Positions 5,591 through 13,371 of a stretch of DNA of 13,753 nucleotides are shown here, piece by piece. The stretch spans positions 1-13,753 of the forward strand of contig JAWOLC010000133.1 of assembly GCA_033853925.1 (NCBI GenBank), given 5' to 3'. The position numbers and the translations under genes were made by a program. The notes under the pieces were generated by a model, which saw only the letters and a program-made list of their open reading frames with translations, was not told the origin of the DNA and did not search any database. How positions within the stretch are numbered: the stretch's first letter is position 1; each line of letters starts with the position of its first letter. The stretch is from JANXPZ01 sp033853925 (GTDB lineage: Bacteria; Eisenbacteria; RBG-16-71-46).

Positions 5591-8500
5591 GGCGTGGCGA
5601 GCGCTCCCGATGAGCCGGCCGCGCCGCGGGCCTGCCCGCGCGCCGTGAGGCGCGCGGCCCAGGCGCCGAAGCGGTCGAGATAGAGGTAGACGACGGGGGT
5701 CGTGTAGAGCGTCAGGAGCTGGCTCACGAGGAGCCCGCCCACGATCGTGATCCCCAGCGGCTGCCGCAGCTCCGCGCCGTTTCCCGTCACGACCGCCAGG
5801 GGCACGGCCCCGAGCATGGCCGCCATCGTGGTCATGAGAATCGGCCGGAAGCGCAGCACGCTCGCGCGGTGCACGGCCTCCCGGGCGCTGGCCCCGGTCC
5901 GGCGCTGCTCCTCGAGCGCGAAGTCGATCACCAGGATGCCGTTCTTCTTGACGATGCCGATGAGCAGGATCACGCCGATGAGGGCGATGATGCTGAAGTC
6001 GGTGCGGGTCAGGAGCAGGGCCAGGATCGCGCCGCCGCTGGCCGAGGGCAGGGTGGAGAGGATGGTCAGCGGATGGACGAGGCTCTCGTAGAGGATGCCG
6101 AGCACGAGGTAGACGGCGAGCAGCGCCACGAGGATGAGCAGCGGCTGGCTCGCGAGCGAGGCTTCGAAGGCCTGCGCCGTGCCCTGGAAGCTGCCCTGGA
6201 TCGTGGCGGGCATCCGCAGCGCCGCCACGGCGGCCTGGATCTTCTCGGCCGCGGTCGAGAGCGAAGCGCCCGGCGCGAGGTTGAACGACAGCGTGGTCGC
6301 CACGAATTGCCCCTGGTGGTTGACGGCCAGCGAGGTGCTGGTCGGCGACCAGCGGGCGAAGGCGGACAGCGGCACCACCGCGCCGCTGCTGGACATCACG
6401 TAGGTGCTGCCCAGGACCTCGGGCCGCTCGAGGTAGGGGGCCGCCGCCTCCTGCACCACCCGGTACTGGTTCAGCGGGTTGTAGATGGTCGACACCAGGC
6501 GCTGGCCGTAGAGGTCGTTGAGGGTCGCATCGAGCTGCTCCATGCTCACGCCGAGCTGCGAGGCCCGATCGCGGTCCACCACCAGCGACGTCTGCAGGCC
6601 CTTCTGCTGCTGGTCGGAGCTGACATCGGTGATCTCCGGGATCGCCGCCAGCGCGCGCAGGACGCGCGGCGACCAGGCCTCCAGGTCCGCGAGCACGTCG
6701 CCGCTCAGCGTGTACTGGTACTGCGCGTTCGCCGAGCGCCCGCCCACCCGCACGTCCTGCACCGACTGCAGGAAGAGGCTCGCGCCCGGGACCCGCGCCA
6801 TCTTCCCGCGCAACCGGGCGATGACGAGGTCCGCCGAGATCCGGCGCTCCTCGAGCGGCTTGAGGACGACGAAGAAGAAGGCGCTGTTCCGCTGGCCGCC
6901 GCCGGTGAACGCGACGACGTGGTCCACGGCCGGATCGGCGCGCAGGATGCCGACGTAGGCCACGAGCTTGCTCCTCATGGCCTGGAACGAGATGCTCTGG
7001 TCGGCCACGAGCGAGCCGATCAGGCGCCCGGTGTCCTGCTGGGGCATGAAGCCCTTCGGCACGATGACGTAGAGCAGGATGGTGACCGCCACCGTCCCCA
7101 GGAACACCCCCAGCGTCAGGCGGCGATGGTCCAGCGCCCAGGCCAGGCTGGCGGAGTAGCGCTCGTGCAGGCGCGTGAAGCCGCGCTCGAGCGCGCGCGA
7201 GAGCCGGTTCGGGCGCTCCTCCGCCTCGGGCCGCAGCACGCGGGCACACATCATGGGCGTGGTGGTCAGCGACACCACCAGCGAGACCAGGATCGCCGCC
7301 GACAGGGTGATCGCGAACTCGTGCAGGAGCCGCCCGATGATCCCGCCCATGAGCAGGATGGGGATGAACACGGCGACCAGCGACGTGCTCATGGACAGCA
7401 CGGTGAAGCCGACCTCGCCCGCGCTCCGGAGCGCGGCTTCCCGGGGCGACATCCCGGCTTCGATGTGGCGCGCCGCGTTCTCCAGCACGACCACCGCGTC
7501 GTCCACCACGAAGCCGGTGGCGATGGTCAGGGCCATGAGGGAGAGGTTGTCGATGCTGTACCCGGCCAGGTACATGATCCCGAAGGTGCCGATGAGGGAC
7601 ACGGGCACCGCCACGGCGGGGATCATGGCGGCCCGCCAGCGGCGCAGGAACAGGAACACGACCAGGATGACGAGCGAGATCGCGATCAGCAGCGTCCGCT
7701 CGACCTCGCGCAGCGAGGCGCGGATCGTGGTCGTGCTGTCCGACTCGATCTCCAGGTCGATGGCCCGCGAGATGGACGCGCGCAGCAGCGGCAACAGGGC
7801 CCGCACGCGGTCCACCGTGGCGATCACGTTCGCCCCGGGCTGGCGGCGGATCAGGAGCAGCACCGCCGGACGCCCGTCGGCCAGCCCGGCGTTGCGCAGG
7901 TCCTGCACCGAGTCCGTCACGCTCGCCACGTCCCGCAGCCGCACCGGCGCGCCGTTCCGGTAGGCCACGATCAGCGGCTGGTAGTCCGCCGCCCGCAGGA
8001 GCTGGTCGCTGGCCGCGATCTGCCAGTGGCGGCTCGCGTCCTCGAGCGACCCCTTGGGGCGGTTGGCGTTGGCGGCGAAGATCGCAGTGCGCACGTCCTC
8101 GGTGCCGAGGGCGTAGCGGTTCAGGACGCCGGGGTCGCACTCCACCCGCACGGCGGGCAGCGAGCTGCCGCCGACGTCCACCTCCCCCACCCCGTCCACC
8201 TGCGCCAGCGACTGCGCGAGCACGGTGGAGGCCGCGTCGTAGAGCTGGCCCTGCGGCAGCGTCGCCGAGGTCAGGGAGAGGATCACGATCGGCATGTCGG
8301 CCGGGTTCACCTTGCGGTAGGTGGGATTGCTCGGGAGCCCGGTGGGCAGCAGGCTGCGCGCGGCGTTGATCGCGGCCTGCACGTCGCGCGCCGCGCCGTC
8401 GATGCTGCGGCTCATGTCGAACTGCAGGGTGATGCGCGTGGAGCCCAGCGAGCTCGACGACGTCATCTCGGTGATGCCCGCGATGCGCCCCAGCGCCCGC

Positions 8501-8703
8501 TCGAGGGGGGTGGCGACCGTGGCCGCCATGGTCTCCGGGCTCGCCCCGGGCAGCGAGGCGGACACGGAGATCGTGGGGAAGTCCACGCGCGGCAGCGGCG
8601 CGATGGGGAGCATGACGAAGGCCAGCGCGCCGGCGAGCGCGATGCCGATCGTGAGGAGGCTGGTGGCCACCGGCCGGCGGATGAAGGGCGCGGAGAGGCT
8701 CAT
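5587..8703 (-). CDS. mdtC: RND efflux pump subunit 2, MdtC/MuxC type
   Basis: The protein is 1038 aa, close to E. coli MdtC (1025). It is an inner-membrane hydrophobe/amphiphile-efflux (HAE1) RND transporter with 12 membrane helices and two large periplasmic porter/docking loops. The N-terminus 'FIRRPVATSLLTIGIALAG' and 'PLPRVDFPTISVSASLPGAS', then 'EMTSSSSLGSTRITLQFD', 'DVQAAINAARSLLPTGLPS' and 'VDVGGSSLPAVRVE', track MdtC almost word for word, which separates it from the MdtB-type neighbour. Helix 4 carries the proton-relay pair D401-D402 in 'ATGFVVDDAVVVLEN', and helix 10 has K920 in 'IGIVKKNGIL', equivalent to AcrB K940. In E. coli MdtBC works as a heterotrimer in which the two subunits share substrate binding and proton transport unequally; the same is inferred here. 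The start ATG overlaps the stop of pump subunit 1 (ATGA). Exported compounds cannot be told from sequence. Confidence 0.97.
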   Translation of the reverse strand: MSLSAPFIRRPVATSLLTIGIALAGALAFVMLPIAPLPRVDFPTISVSASLPGASPETMAATVATPLERALGRIAGITEMTSSSSLGSTRITLQFDMSRSIDGAARDVQAAINAARSLLPTGLPSNPTYRKVNPADMPIVILSLTSATLPQGQLYDAASTVLAQSLAQVDGVGEVDVGGSSLPAVRVECDPGVLNRYALGTEDVRTAIFAANANRPKGSLEDASRHWQIAASDQLLRAADYQPLIVAYRNGAPVRLRDVASVTDSVQDLRNAGLADGRPAVLLLIRRQPGANVIATVDRVRALLPLLRASISRAIDLEIESDSTTTIRASLREVERTLLIAISLVILVVFLFLRRWRAAMIPAVAVPVSLIGTFGIMYLAGYSIDNLSLMALTIATGFVVDDAVVVLENAARHIEAGMSPREAALRSAGEVGFTVLSMSTSLVAVFIPILLMGGIIGRLLHEFAITLSAAILVSLVVSLTTTPMMCARVLRPEAEERPNRLSRALERGFTRLHERYSASLAWALDHRRLTLGVFLGTVAVTILLYVIVPKGFMPQQDTGRLIGSLVADQSISFQAMRSKLVAYVGILRADPAVDHVVAFTGGGQRNSAFFFVVLKPLEERRISADLVIARLRGKMARVPGASLFLQSVQDVRVGGRSANAQYQYTLSGDVLADLEAWSPRVLRALAAIPEITDVSSDQQQKGLQTSLVVDRDRASQLGVSMEQLDATLNDLYGQRLVSTIYNPLNQYRVVQEAAAPYLERPEVLGSTYVMSSSGAVVPLSAFARWSPTSTSLAVNHQGQFVATTLSFNLAPGASLSTAAEKIQAAVAALRMPATIQGSFQGTAQAFEASLASQPLLILVALLAVYLVLGILYESLVHPLTILSTLPSASGGAILALLLTRTDFSIIALIGVILLIGIVKKNGILVIDFALEEQRRTGASAREAVHRASVLRFRPILMTTMAAMLGAVPLAVVTGNGAELRQPLGITIVGGLLVSQLLTLYTTPVVYLYLDRFGAWAARLTARGQARGAAGSSGALATP

Positions 8704-11700
8704 GGCTGGGCCGCCGCGCCGCCGGGCAGGGGCCCGGCGCCGGTCCGCCGGAGTCGGCGGGCGAGCCGGTCGAACCCCAGGTAGATGACCGGCGTGGTGA
8801 AGAGCGTCAAGACCTGGCTGAAGATCAGCCCGCCGACCATGGTGATCCCGAGCGGGTGCCGCAGCTCCGAGCCCACGCCGGTGCCCACCATGAGCGGCAG
8901 CGCCCCGAGCATGGCCGCCAGGGTGGTCATCAGGATGGGACGGAAGCGCAGCAGGCACGCCTGGTGGATCGCCGCGCGCGGCGCCAGCCCCTCGTTGCGC
9001 TCGGCGTCGAGCGCGAAGTCCACCATCAGGATCCCGTTCTTCTTCACGATGCCGATGAGCAGGATGATGCCGATGATACCCATCACGCCCAGGTCGGCGC
9101 GCGCCAGGAGGAGCGCGATCAGCGCCCCCACCGTCGCCGAAGGCAGGGTCGAGAGGATGGTCAGCGGATGGATCGTGCTCTCGTAGAGCACGCCCAGCAC
9201 GATGTACATCGCCACGACCGCCGCCAGGATCAGGAACAGCGTGTTCTGCAGGGAGCCGCGGAACGCCAGCGCCGCGCCGGCGAAGCTGGTGCGCACGCTC
9301 GCCGGCAGGCCGAGGTCGCGCTCCGCCTTCTCGATCGCGCCGACGGCCTGGCCGAGCGAGGCCCCCGGCGCCAGGTTGAAGGAGATGGTGGCCGCGGGGA
9401 ACTGCGCGAGGTGGTTGACGGCCAGCGGCGCGTTGCGCTCGAGGACCTGCACGACGTCGGTGAGCCGCACCTGCGAGCCGGCCGTGGAGGTCAGGTAGAG
9501 GTGGTCGAGCGCCGCCAGCCCCTGCTGCAGCTCCGGGTGCACCTCGAGCACGACCCGGTACTGGTTGGACTGCGTGAAGATCGTGGAGACCAGGCGTTGC
9601 CCGAAGGCGTTGTAGAGGGCGTTGTCGACCGCGGCCACGGAGACGCCGAGCCGCGAGGCGGCGTCGCGGTCGATCTGCAGGTAGGCCTGGAGACCCTCGT
9701 TCTGCTGGTCGCTGACGACGTCGGCCAGCTGCGGCAGCGCGCCCAGCCGGTCCACCAGCCGCGGCACCCAGGTCACGAGGTCCTCCGGGTTCGGGGACTC
9801 GACGGTGAACTGGTACTGCGTCCGGCTCACCGTGCTCTCGATCGTGAGGTCCTGGACCGGCTGCAGGTAGAGCGTGATGCCGGGCACCGCCACGAGCCGG
9901 GACTGCAGGCGGCGAATCACGGTCATGGCGTCGCCGGTCCGCTCGCTCCTCGGCTTCAGGTTGATCAGGAACCGCCCGCTGTTGAGGGTCGCGTTCGTGC
10001 CGTCCACGCCGATGTAGGAGGACAGGCTCTCGACCGCGGGATCCTCGAGGATGAGCCGCCCGAGCGCCTGCTGGCGCTCCGCCATGGCGGCGAAGGAGAC
10101 CGCGGCCGGAGCCTGGGAGATGCCCTGGATCGCCCCCGTGTCCTGCACCGGGAAGAAGCCCTTGGGGATCACGAGGTACAGGAGGACGGTGAGCGCCAGG
10201 AGGCCGCCCGCCACGGCCAGGGTCAGCCCCTGGCGGTCGAGCACCCAGTTCAGCGCCGTGCCGTAGCGGGCGATGACGGCGTCGATGAACCGGCCGCTGG
10301 CGCGGTAGAAGCCTCCCTGCTCCTCCTCGGGCGTGCGCCGCAGCAGCCGCGCGCACATCATCGGCGTCAGCGTCAGCGAGACGACCGCCGAGAGGAGGAT
10401 CGCGACGGCGAGGGTGATCGCGAAGACGCGGAACAGCCGGCCGACGACGTCCCCCATGAACAGCAGCGGGATGAGCACGGCGATGAGCGACACCGTGAGG
10501 GAGATGATCGTGAAGCCGATCTCACCGGCGCCCTTGAGCGCGGCCTGGAGCGGCGACTCGCCCGCCTCGACGTAGCGGGCCACGTTCTCGATCATCACGA
10601 TCGCGTCGTCCACCACGAAGCCGGTGGCGATCGTGAGCGCCATCAGGGTCAGGTTGTTGATGCTGAATCCCGCCAGGTACATCACCGCGAACGTCCCCAC
10701 CAGCGACAGGGGCACGGCGATGCCGGGGATGATGGTGGCGGAGACGCTGCGCAGGAACACGAAGACGACCAGCACGACGAGCAGCACGGCCAGCATCAGC
10801 TCGAACTGCGTGTCCTGGACCGAGGCGCGGATGGTGACCGTGCGGTCGGTGAGCGGCGTGACCGAGACGGCGCCCGGCAGGGCCGCCTGGAGCTGCGGCA
10901 GCAGGCGCTTGACCCGATCCACGACCTCGATCACGTTGGCGCCCGGCTGCCGCTGGATGTTGAGGATGACGGCCGCGTCGCGACCGGCCCAGGCCGCGAG
11001 CCGGACGTTCTCCGCGCTGCTCACCACGGTGGCCACGTCGCGCAGGCGGATGGGCGCTCCCTGGCGGTAGGCGAGGATCAGGTTCTCGTATTCCGCCGGC
11101 GAGCCCAGCTCGTCGTTGGCGTCGATCGTGGAGGCGCGGGCCGGCCCGTCGAAGCCCCCCTTCGCCGCGTTGACGTTGGCCGCGCCGATGGCGGTGCGCA
11201 CGTCGTCCAGCGTCAGGCCCAGCGAGGAGAGCAGGCGGGGATCCACCTGGACGCGCACGGCCGGGCGCTGCCCGCCGCTGATGCTCACCAGTCCCACCCC
11301 CGGAAGCTGGGACAGCTTCTGCGCCAGCCGGGTGTCGACCAGGTCCTCGACGGTGGGGAGCGGCAAGGTCGCGGAGGTGATGCCGAGGGTGAGGATGGGG
11401 GCGTCGGCCGGGTTCACCTTGTTGTAGATGGGGGGAGTCGGCAGGTCCGTCGGGAGCAGGTTCGAGGCGGCGTTGATGGCCGCCTGCACCTCCTGCTCGG
11501 CGATGTCGAGGGACAGGTCGAGATCGAAGGTCAAGGTGATGAGCGAGGCCCCGCCCGAGCTGGTCGAGGCCATGCTGCTCAGCCCCGGCATCTGCCCGAA
11601 CTGCCGCTCCAGCGGCGCCGTGATCGAGGACGTCATCACGTCCGGGCTGGCACCCGGGTACAGCGTCACGACCTGGATCGTGGGGTAGTCGATCTGCGGC

Positions 11701-11810
11701 AGCGCGGAGATGCTGAGCAGCCGATAGGCGACGAGGCCCGCGAGGAAGATCGCGACCATGAGCAGCGAGGTCGCGACCGGCCGCAGGATGAAGGGGCGGG
11801 ACGGATTCAC
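8700..11810 (-). CDS. mdtB: RND efflux pump subunit 1, MdtB/MuxB type
   Basis: The protein is 1036 aa (E. coli MdtB is 1040). It is an inner-membrane, proton-driven HAE1 RND transporter. The opening 'RPFILRPVATSLLMVAIFLA' and 'ALPQIDYPTIQVVTLYPGAS', then 'SSITAPLERQFGQMPGLSSM', 'AEQEVQAAINAASNLLPTDL' and 'KVNPADAPILTLGITS', are typical of MdtB rather than MdtC. Both halves of the internally duplicated fold are complete. D401-D402 in 'GFVVDDAIVMIEN' (helix 4) and K924 in 'IGIVKKNGIL' (helix 10) form the proton relay, so this subunit should be active. The start is a GTG at 11810, supported by the conserved N-terminal helix starting at once after it; no strong Shine-Dalgarno is visible, and it lies 18 bases after the adaptor stop codon, which suggests coupling to the upstream gene. 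Its own stop overlaps the next ATG by 4 bases. Confidence 0.97.
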   Translation of the reverse strand: MNPSRPFILRPVATSLLMVAIFLAGLVAYRLLSISALPQIDYPTIQVVTLYPGASPDVMTSSITAPLERQFGQMPGLSSMASTSSGGASLITLTFDLDLSLDIAEQEVQAAINAASNLLPTDLPTPPIYNKVNPADAPILTLGITSATLPLPTVEDLVDTRLAQKLSQLPGVGLVSISGGQRPAVRVQVDPRLLSSLGLTLDDVRTAIGAANVNAAKGGFDGPARASTIDANDELGSPAEYENLILAYRQGAPIRLRDVATVVSSAENVRLAAWAGRDAAVILNIQRQPGANVIEVVDRVKRLLPQLQAALPGAVSVTPLTDRTVTIRASVQDTQFELMLAVLLVVLVVFVFLRSVSATIIPGIAVPLSLVGTFAVMYLAGFSINNLTLMALTIATGFVVDDAIVMIENVARYVEAGESPLQAALKGAGEIGFTIISLTVSLIAVLIPLLFMGDVVGRLFRVFAITLAVAILLSAVVSLTLTPMMCARLLRRTPEEEQGGFYRASGRFIDAVIARYGTALNWVLDRQGLTLAVAGGLLALTVLLYLVIPKGFFPVQDTGAIQGISQAPAAVSFAAMAERQQALGRLILEDPAVESLSSYIGVDGTNATLNSGRFLINLKPRSERTGDAMTVIRRLQSRLVAVPGITLYLQPVQDLTIESTVSRTQYQFTVESPNPEDLVTWVPRLVDRLGALPQLADVVSDQQNEGLQAYLQIDRDAASRLGVSVAAVDNALYNAFGQRLVSTIFTQSNQYRVVLEVHPELQQGLAALDHLYLTSTAGSQVRLTDVVQVLERNAPLAVNHLAQFPAATISFNLAPGASLGQAVGAIEKAERDLGLPASVRTSFAGAALAFRGSLQNTLFLILAAVVAMYIVLGVLYESTIHPLTILSTLPSATVGALIALLLARADLGVMGIIGIILLIGIVKKNGILMVDFALDAERNEGLAPRAAIHQACLLRFRPILMTTLAAMLGALPLMVGTGVGSELRHPLGITMVGGLIFSQVLTLFTTPVIYLGFDRLARRLRRTGAGPLPGGAAAQP

Positions 11811-11828
11811 GTTCGCCCGGCCGGGAGG

Positions 11829-13142
11829 CTAGCGCCGCGGCGCGGGCGAGCCGGCGCCCGTGCCCCCCGCCGCGCCGTGAGCCCCGCTCCGGCCGCCCGC
11901 TCCCGGTCGGCCCGCGCCCTGCCTCCCCGGCGCGCCGGGCGCCGGAGTCGGGTGCAGGAGCCGCACCGTGACGCCCTGGCGCAGCTGGTCCACGCCGTCG
12001 ACGACCACCATCTCGCCGGGCGCGAGACCGCTCGTGACCACCGCGAAGTCGCCCTCCGTGGGCCCCACCTGGACCTGGCGGACGCTCACGGTGTTCTGGC
12101 GGCTCACGACGTAGACGAACGTGCCGACCGAGCCTCGCTGGATCGCCGCGGCGGCGACCACCGTCGCTCCCGGTACCTGCTCCAGCAACAGTTTGACGTT
12201 GACGAACTGGTTGGGGAAGAGCTTCTGGTCGGTGTTGGGGAACTCGGCCCGGACCTTGACCGTGCCCGTCGTGGGGTCGATCTGGTTGTCGATCGTCGAC
12301 ACCCGGCCGGCGGCCAGCTCCGTCTGCCCGTCGCTGCCGTAGAGGGTGACCGGCTGCGGCTCCCGCGCCTGGTAGCGCTCGAGCACCTGGGGCAGCGCGC
12401 CCTGGGGGACCGTGAACAGCACGCTGATCGGCTGGAGCTGCGTGATCACCGTGATGCCGCCCGCGTCGGCCGCGTGCACGATGTTGCCGGGGTCCACGAG
12501 CCGCAGTCCCACGCGGCCGGCGAAGTCGGAGGTGATGCGCGTGTAGCCGAGCTGCACGCTCGCGCTGCGCACCGCCGCCTGGTCCAGCCTGACCTGCGCC
12601 TCGTACTGTCGGACCAGCGCTTCCTGAGTGTCCACCTGCTGCTTGGACACGGAATCCAGCTCCAGCAGGCGCTGGTAGCGGGCCAGGTCGATCCGCGCGT
12701 TGTCGAGCAGCGCCGAGTCACGGGCCAGTTGGGCCTGGGACTCCTGGAGCTGGGCCTCGAACGGCTGAGGATCCAGGTCCGCCAGCAGCGCGCCGGCCGT
12801 CACGACCTGGCCCTCTCGGAAATGGACCCCGAGAAGCTGTCCGTCCACGCGGGTGCGCACGGTCACCGTGCGCAGCGGGGTCACCGTGCCGAGCGCGGTC
12901 AGGTGCACCGCGAAGTCCCGGGCGCGCACCGAATCGGCGACCACGGGGACCGCCCGCCCGGCTCCGGCTCCCCGGCGTGCCGCGGGCGCGCCGGCGCGCC
13001 CGCGCCAGAGGAAGACGAGGCCGAGCAGGATGACGACGCCCGCCACGACCCAGAGGGTCGTGCGGTGCCGTCCAGCCCGAGGTCGCTCGGCGGGCGGCCG
13101 TGACCCGGAGGACGGCTGAGAGGACGGAGTCGCTTCGCTCAT
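11829..13142 (-). CDS. mdtA: RND efflux periplasmic adaptor (membrane fusion protein), MdtA/MuxA type
   Basis: The protein is 437 aa from ATG 13142, which has GGAGG 7 bases upstream; an in-frame ATG at 13196 would add 18 residues of no family character. Residues 28-46 (TTLWVVAGVVILLGLVFLW) are a signal anchor. Next come a beta-barrel strand ('VRARDFAVHLTALGTVTPLR'), the lipoyl half-motif 'VDGQLLGVHFREGQVVTAGA', a coiled-coil hairpin of about residues 125-185 ('LQESQAQLARDSALLDNARI', 'SKQQVDTQEALVRQYEAQVR'), the second lipoyl half ('ITSDFAGRVGLRLVDPGNIV') and the beta-barrel/membrane-proximal region ('DNQIDPTTGTVKVRAEFPN', 'LFPNQFVNVKLLLE'). It joins the two RND subunits to the outer-membrane channel. 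The last 40 or so residues are a Gly/Ala/Pro/Arg-rich, probably disordered tail, which is longer than in E. coli MdtA (415 aa). It is the first gene of the operon and has a structured leader. Confidence 0.96.
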   Translation of the reverse strand: MSEATPSSQPSSGSRPPAERPRAGRHRTTLWVVAGVVILLGLVFLWRGRAGAPAARRGAGAGRAVPVVADSVRARDFAVHLTALGTVTPLRTVTVRTRVDGQLLGVHFREGQVVTAGALLADLDPQPFEAQLQESQAQLARDSALLDNARIDLARYQRLLELDSVSKQQVDTQEALVRQYEAQVRLDQAAVRSASVQLGYTRITSDFAGRVGLRLVDPGNIVHAADAGGITVITQLQPISVLFTVPQGALPQVLERYQAREPQPVTLYGSDGQTELAAGRVSTIDNQIDPTTGTVKVRAEFPNTDQKLFPNQFVNVKLLLEQVPGATVVAAAAIQRGSVGTFVYVVSRQNTVSVRQVQVGPTEGDFAVVTSGLAPGEMVVVDGVDQLRQGVTVRLLHPTPAPGAPGRQGAGRPGAGGRSGAHGAAGGTGAGSPAPRR

Positions 13143-13149
13143 GAAACGG

Positions 13150-13163
13150 CCTCCATACGGAGG
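13150..13163 (-). promoter_or_regulatory. Hairpin enclosing the mdtA Shine-Dalgarno sequence
   Basis: On the minus strand CCTCC-GTAT-GGAGG forms a 5-bp, all-but-one G-C stem with a 4-base loop. The GGAGG arm is the ribosome binding site, 7 bases before the ATG at 13142. The CTCCG part of the other arm is also complementary to CGGAG directly upstream (13165-13169 on the minus strand), so a second, weaker hairpin could free the binding site. The pairing is seen directly; translational control is inference. Confidence 0.5.
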
Positions 13164-13169
13164 ACTCCG

Positions 13170-13190
13170 CCTCGGCGGACAATGCCGAGG
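13170..13190 (-). other. 7-bp hairpin in the efflux operon leader
   Basis: On the minus strand CCTCGGC (13190-13184) pairs perfectly with GCCGAGG (13176-13170) around a 7-base loop (ATTGTCC). It sits immediately upstream of the hairpin that encloses the mdtA ribosome binding site, so the two would stack side by side in the leader transcript. Confidence 0.45.
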
Positions 13191-13200
13191 ATTCACCCTT

Positions 13201-13261
13201 CGTGGGCCGAGCGCCGCGGGTCGCTCGCCCCGTCGCTCGGGGCGGCGTCTGGCGGCCCACG
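13201..13261. other. Nested inverted repeats in the efflux operon leader
   Basis: CGTGGGCC (13201-13208) and GGCCCACG (13254-13261) are perfect 8-bp outer arms. Inside lies a 7-bp stem CGCCCCG (13226-13232) / CGGGGCG (13238-13244) with a 5-base TCGCT loop, and a weaker 5-bp stem GAGCG/CGCTC (13209-13213/13222-13226) that competes with it for one base. An alternative 7-bp pairing CCGAGCG (13207-13213) with CGCTCGG (13234-13240) also exists, so two mutually exclusive folds are possible. It could be a structured 5' leader or an attenuator; it lacks a T-run. Confidence 0.4.
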
Positions 13262-13265
13262 GGCT

Positions 13266-13296
13266 ATGCTAGCGCTCGGTTGCACCCTGATGTCAC
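13266..13296 (-). promoter_or_regulatory. Candidate sigma-70-like promoter for the efflux operon
   Basis: On the minus strand TAGCAT (13271-13266) could be a -10 box, and GTGACA (13296-13291, spacer 19) or TGACAT (13295-13290, spacer 18) a -35 box. The area 13281-13312 is a small AT-richer island in very GC-rich DNA and also contains TTGACT at 13305-13300. Transcription would begin near 13259, giving a leader of about 117 bases before the adaptor ATG. The match is moderate and the spacers are long, so confidence is low. Confidence 0.3.
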
Positions 13297-13334
13297 ATAA
13301 GTCAAAAGTCCCAGGACGAGGGCTCTGACCGCGC

Positions 13335-13356
13335 CTTGCCGCACCCGACGGGCAAG
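13335..13356 (-). terminator. Hairpin downstream of the methyltransferase gene, weak terminator candidate
   Basis: CTTGCC (13335-13340) pairs with GGCAAG (13351-13356) around a 10-base loop, and GCGC at 13331-13334 can pair with GCGC at 13365-13368 outside it with some mismatched bases between. It begins 16 bases after the methyltransferase stop codon. No T-run follows on the minus strand. It plausibly separates the methyltransferase transcript from the efflux operon. Confidence 0.3.
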
Positions 13357-13371
13357 CTGCTCCGGCGCCGC

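Noticed and set aside
5869..8784. Long plus-strand open frame (971 codons) antisense to the MdtC-type pump
   Set aside because: His/Arg/Gly/Asp-rich composition typical of an antisense frame; no recognisable protein.
8704..10356. The MdtC-type reading frame stays open far upstream of its ATG (to 10356), and the lipoprotein frame likewise stays open upstream of 5590 to 8140, hinting at fusions
   Set aside because: The upstream parts run out of frame through the preceding genes and look like junk. The family N-termini start exactly at the ATGs at 8703 and 5590, in ATGA overlaps.
8856..13103. Very long open frame (1415 codons) on the plus strand, antisense to the adaptor and MdtB-type pump genes
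   Set aside because: Its translation is repetitive Arg/Gly/His/Asp/Gln-rich sequence with no domain. It is the expected antisense shadow of GC-rich genes whose third positions are nearly all G or C; the minus-strand proteins are unmistakable.
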